DNA from: CBDCVO01 sp965223085
GTDB taxonomy: Bacteria > Pseudomonadota > Gammaproteobacteria > Ga0077536
Direction of reading: 5' to 3'
NCBI GenBank assembly: GCA_965223085.1
Contig: OZ244981.1
Span: 3,782,001 to 3,846,000 of the forward strand
DNA: 64,000 nt
Both the position numbers and the translations under genes were made by a program. The notes under the pieces are model-generated. The model saw nothing but the letters and a program-made list of their open reading frames with translations. It searched no databases and was not told the DNA's origin. Positions 61,540 through 64,000 of the stretch are shown here, one piece after another; position 1 is the stretch's first letter, and each line of letters begins with the position of its first letter.

Positions 61540-63282
61540 TTAAGTTGAGATTTTGTCACGGTAATGTATTGCCGCAATAAGTGCTGGTAATGGGTGTTCT
61601 ACGATAACGGTTTTCACACCCGCCTCAACCGCAGCTGCAATGCCATTATCATGGTTGAGTACCGCGCCGCTGACAGTTTTATGGTTGCCGATAAGCCTTG
61701 CAAACGTCGCTACTTCGTCAGCCGCAACGAGCTGGTCGAGATTGAAACCGTCGCTTTCTCCTCCCGGTGCAGGCGCTCGCGCCTCCAAGGTTGACGCTTG
61801 TTGTGCCCATGCGCTGAGCCGTGATAAGTAAATATCGTCTTCTACTTGTGTAACACTCACCGGCAAACGATCCACGTAGACCTTGCCGTTGTTACCATCG
61901 ACCGTTATTGTTTTTCCGGTTAAGGATGCGACCACGCCGACCCCACAACCCACGACGCAAGGCAAATTGAGCTGCCGGCTGACAACGGCCGCGTGCGAAG
62001 TCGTACCCCCCGTCTCGGTGACGATCGCACGCGCCGCAATCATTGCATGCACGTCATCTGGGCTCGTCTTTTCGCGCACTAAAACGATGTCCTCGCCATC
62101 GCCGGCACGCTGCTCAGCTTCGTCGCTATCCTGTACGGCTATACCGCAAGCGACCCCTGGACAGGCACTATCGCCTTGCGCGATCGGTGAATGCGAAGCA
62201 CTTGCCGCGAGCACTGGTCGCAGCAAACTGCGAATTTGATCGGCGGTGACGCGCCGTAACGCCGTTTGCTCATCGATCAACCCTTCATCGACGAAATCGA
62301 CCGCAAACCGAACGGCGGCGCGTGCTGCGCGCTTCGCCGCCCGCGTTTGCAACAAAAAAAGCTGGTCGTTCTCGACCGTGAATTCGATGTCTTGAACGTC
62401 ACGCGCGTGCTTCTCGAGCTGCTCAGCGGCGTCGAGCAACTTCTCATGAATAAGGGGCGCACGTACCGCCAGCGCGGATAATGGCGCGGGTGTCACACTA
62501 CCGGAAACAACGTCTTCGCCTTGGGCGCAAGGCAAATACTCGCCATAGGGGCTTGGATCGCCGCTCAACGGATTCCGCGAAAACAGTACCCCGGTACCCG
62601 AGCGCTCACCTTGATTGCCAAATACCATCGCCTGAATCGTGACAGCGGTACCTAAATCGTCGGGAATGTTTTGATGTTTGCGATAACGCTTTGCCCGACG
62701 CGTGTTCCAAGAATCAAATACGACGCGCACCGCGGCGTGAAGTTGCTCGCGAGCAGTGTCGGGTAAACGGTGTCCGCTCGCGTGCTCCACGACGCTACGG
62801 CATTCCTGGGGACTCGCGCTGGGGGGAATATCCACGCCCGTGGTTTTGAGCACCAGCCGCGCATAAAGCTCGAGAAAACGACGATGTGTGTCGCGTGCGA
62901 ATGCCGCATCGCCGGTGAGCGTGGCAAGTGCGCGCTCCGTGTCATCATTAATGCCGAGATTAAGCACGGTATCCATCATGCCAGGCATTGAAATCGGTGC
63001 GCCGGAACGTACCGACAGTAACAACGGTTTGGGACCACGGTCGAACGTGCGCCCCGTTTGCTCTTCCAGCCAGGCCACACCGGCATCGAGTTCCGCGCTC
63101 AAGCCTTCTGGGAAGGTGCCGCTTTTGAGATAAGCGCGGCACGCCTCCGTGGTGACCACGAACGCCGGCGGCACGGATAAGTTCAACGCCGTCATTTGTG
63201 CGATCGAATATGCTTTGCCGCCGATTACCTCCCGCGACGGTAACTGCCTCCCATCCAACCGCAGTATCCACGCCGCCACCAC
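61540..63282 (-). CDS. Short PPDK-like phosphotransferase (ATP-grasp plus phospho-His domain only)
   Basis: The 580-residue protein has the PPDK nucleotide domain (LLLSVRSGAPISMPGMMDT and VLNLGIN, ERSGTGVLFSRNPLSG, DIEFTVENDQLFLLQTR) and the swivelling domain with the phosphorylated His in ETGGTTSHAAVVSRQLNLP. The PEP/pyruvate TIM barrel that closes normal PPDK (about 880 residues) is absent. About 120 other residues follow. ATP could therefore phosphorylate the His, but the acceptor is unknown, as in other truncated members. GTG start. It is the third visible gene of the operon, three bases after the winged-helix gene. Confidence 0.85.
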   Translation of the reverse strand: MVAAWILRLDGRQLPSREVIGGKAYSIAQMTALNLSVPPAFVVTTEACRAYLKSGTFPEGLSAELDAGVAWLEEQTGRTFDRGPKPLLLSVRSGAPISMPGMMDTVLNLGINDDTERALATLTGDAAFARDTHRRFLELYARLVLKTTGVDIPPSASPQECRSVVEHASGHRLPDTAREQLHAAVRVVFDSWNTRRAKRYRKHQNIPDDLGTAVTIQAMVFGNQGERSGTGVLFSRNPLSGDPSPYGEYLPCAQGEDVVSGSVTPAPLSALAVRAPLIHEKLLDAAEQLEKHARDVQDIEFTVENDQLFLLQTRAAKRAARAAVRFAVDFVDEGLIDEQTALRRVTADQIRSLLRPVLAASASHSPIAQGDSACPGVACGIAVQDSDEAEQRAGDGEDIVLVREKTSPDDVHAMIAARAIVTETGGTTSHAAVVSRQLNLPCVVGCGVGVVASLTGKTITVDGNNGKVYVDRLPVSVTQVEDDIYLSRLSAWAQQASTLEARAPAPGGESDGFNLDQLVAADEVATFARLIGNHKTVSGAVLNHDNGIAAAVEAGVKTVIVEHPLPALIAAIHYRDKIST

Positions 63283-63285
63283 GAG

Positions 63286-63888
63286 TCATTCTTCTCGCTT
63301 GCGGCCAAAAATGCGGAGTAAATCTTCATGCATTTCAAACCACACGGTGTGATAGCTATCGATATGCACGTCAGAGATCCATTCTGTACCGCCATCGTCT
63401 GCCTTATCCAGGGCCTGCCCCAGTTTTTCAAGATAGTAACGCATGCGGGGCTCAGCGCCCCCGAGGCGTTCGAGAACCGGCGTTATCGCCTCGTGTAGAT
63501 CGCCTAAACGATCGAGTGTTTTTTGATCGTGAACGGGATCAGAATGATCATTAGGTACTTGTTGACCGCCGACGGTCATCGTCTGCCAGTCAGTGATAAG
63601 CTGTTTAAGCACGACATTTAGGCGCTCAAATTGTTCGTAAGCGTCGCCCAGACCTGGGTCGCTGCGTAGCGCCGCAAAACTAAGGCTGTAGTTGTTTTCA
63701 ACGATCATGCGGCCCAAAGGCGTGAGTAAAAAACCCTCTTGGGCCGCCATTGCGCGCCCGCTCTCGACCGCCCGCTCAAGACCAGCGGCTATCGCAGTCT
63801 CACTCAAACCCAGTAGCGGGGCCAAGGTTTTCGCGCTACTGTGCTTCTTGATCGCCAGGCCATGCAGAATCAAGTGTTGTGACAACAA
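63286..63888 (-). CDS. Unknown 200-residue protein with winged-helix-like N-terminus
   Basis: I do not recognise a named family. The N-terminal 60 residues (HLILHGLAIKKHSSAKTLAPLLGLSETAIAAGLERAVESG, then FLLTPLGRMIVE) look like a winged helix; the rest is helical with many acidic residues. It has a TTG start with aaggagcggag upstream. It is followed three bases later by the PPDK-like gene, so the two probably work together as partner or regulator. Short PPDK-like genes elsewhere may have a similar neighbour, but I cannot check this here. Confidence 0.7.
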   Translation of the reverse strand: MLSQHLILHGLAIKKHSSAKTLAPLLGLSETAIAAGLERAVESGRAMAAQEGFLLTPLGRMIVENNYSLSFAALRSDPGLGDAYEQFERLNVVLKQLITDWQTMTVGGQQVPNDHSDPVHDQKTLDRLGDLHEAITPVLERLGGAEPRMRYYLEKLGQALDKADDGGTEWISDVHIDSYHTVWFEMHEDLLRIFGRKREE

Positions 63889-63904
63889 ACTCCGCTCCTT
63901 GTAT

Positions 63905-64000
63905 TTAATCGACTCGCGCTAACACGCGATCACGCACTTCGCGTCGCAAGATCTTATTCGCTGCGCTTTTTGGCAATTCTGGCCACCGCTCGATGGCTTT
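63905..64000 (-). CDS. AMP-forming acyl-CoA synthetase, C-terminal end (5' part outside window)
   Basis: Only the last 31 codons are inside the window. They read ERWPELPKSAANKILRREV, then RDRVLARVD and TAA. ELPKSAANKILRREVR is the A10 motif of ANL ligases, with the catalytic Lys before ILRRE. It opens the minus-strand operon 16 bases before the 200-residue protein gene and would supply the CoA ester for the later steps (inference). Confidence 0.75.
   Translation of the reverse strand, partial: KAIERWPELPKSAANKILRREVRDRVLARVD

Noticed and set aside
1..64000. tRNA, rRNA, CRISPR arrays, complete insertion sequences and prophage genes
   Set aside because: None was recognised on reading both strands. 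A tRNAscan, Rfam and ISfinder search would be decisive and could not be run.

Overview
The window reads as chromosome from a gammaproteobacterium, probably an uncultivated environmental lineage. EttA, SurE, PanD and YbiI-type genes closely match the gammaproteobacterial forms, and TonB and TolC parts show a Gram-negative envelope. I see no rRNA, tRNA, CRISPR array or intact insertion sequence. The species cannot be named from sequence alone.

Layout. 0-3.1 kb: the end of a uroporphyrinogen-III methyltransferase gene, an FHA-adenylate cyclase and a membrane diguanylate cyclase. 3.3-9.7 kb: an export locus with two HlyD-type adaptors, an M50 protease/adaptor fusion and a divergent TolC-type channel. 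9.7-19.1 kb: mostly housekeeping genes (alcohol dehydrogenase, HugZ-like protein, methyltransferase, HerA-like ATPase, a helix-hairpin-helix protein, SLC13 permease, panD, ettA). 19.2-33.0 kb: CoA-ester metabolism, namely a CaiB-type CoA-transferase, an RND/MMPL transporter with a cyclic-nucleotide domain, a degenerate HMG-CoA-synthase-like/DUF35 fusion beside an SCP2-type thiolase, an LCAD-like dehydrogenase, two acyl-CoA synthetases and SurE. 33.2-46.0 kb: a TonB receptor, a MalT-like regulator, a three-subunit molybdenum hydroxylase, HyuA, a DUF917/S-methyl-thiohydantoin-desulfurase-like protein and a luciferase-like oxidoreductase. This looks like an uptake and ring-oxidation locus for an N-heterocycle.

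46.0-54.6 kb is a visibly more GC-rich and decaying stretch of fatty acid/CoA genes. It holds a broken tetR, an operator-like palindrome, three enoyl-CoA hydratases (the third frameshifted), a nitronate monooxygenase, a FadB/FadJ-like enzyme, a probable IS6-type transposase remnant, and an MFS gene fused to the back part of a luciferase-like monooxygenase gene.

54.6-64 kb: another luciferase-like oxidoreductase, a YbiI zinc-finger protein, and an operon of at least eight genes on the minus strand. In transcription order these are an acyl-CoA synthetase (only its end is in the window), a winged-helix-like protein, a short PPDK-like phosphotransferase, BCCP, biotin carboxylase, a pyruvate-carboxylase-type carboxyltransferase with altered metal-site residues, a thiolase and an SDR. 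I regard this operon, together with the DUF35/pseudo-HMG-CoA-synthase pair and the heterocycle locus, as the best candidates for undescribed biochemistry.
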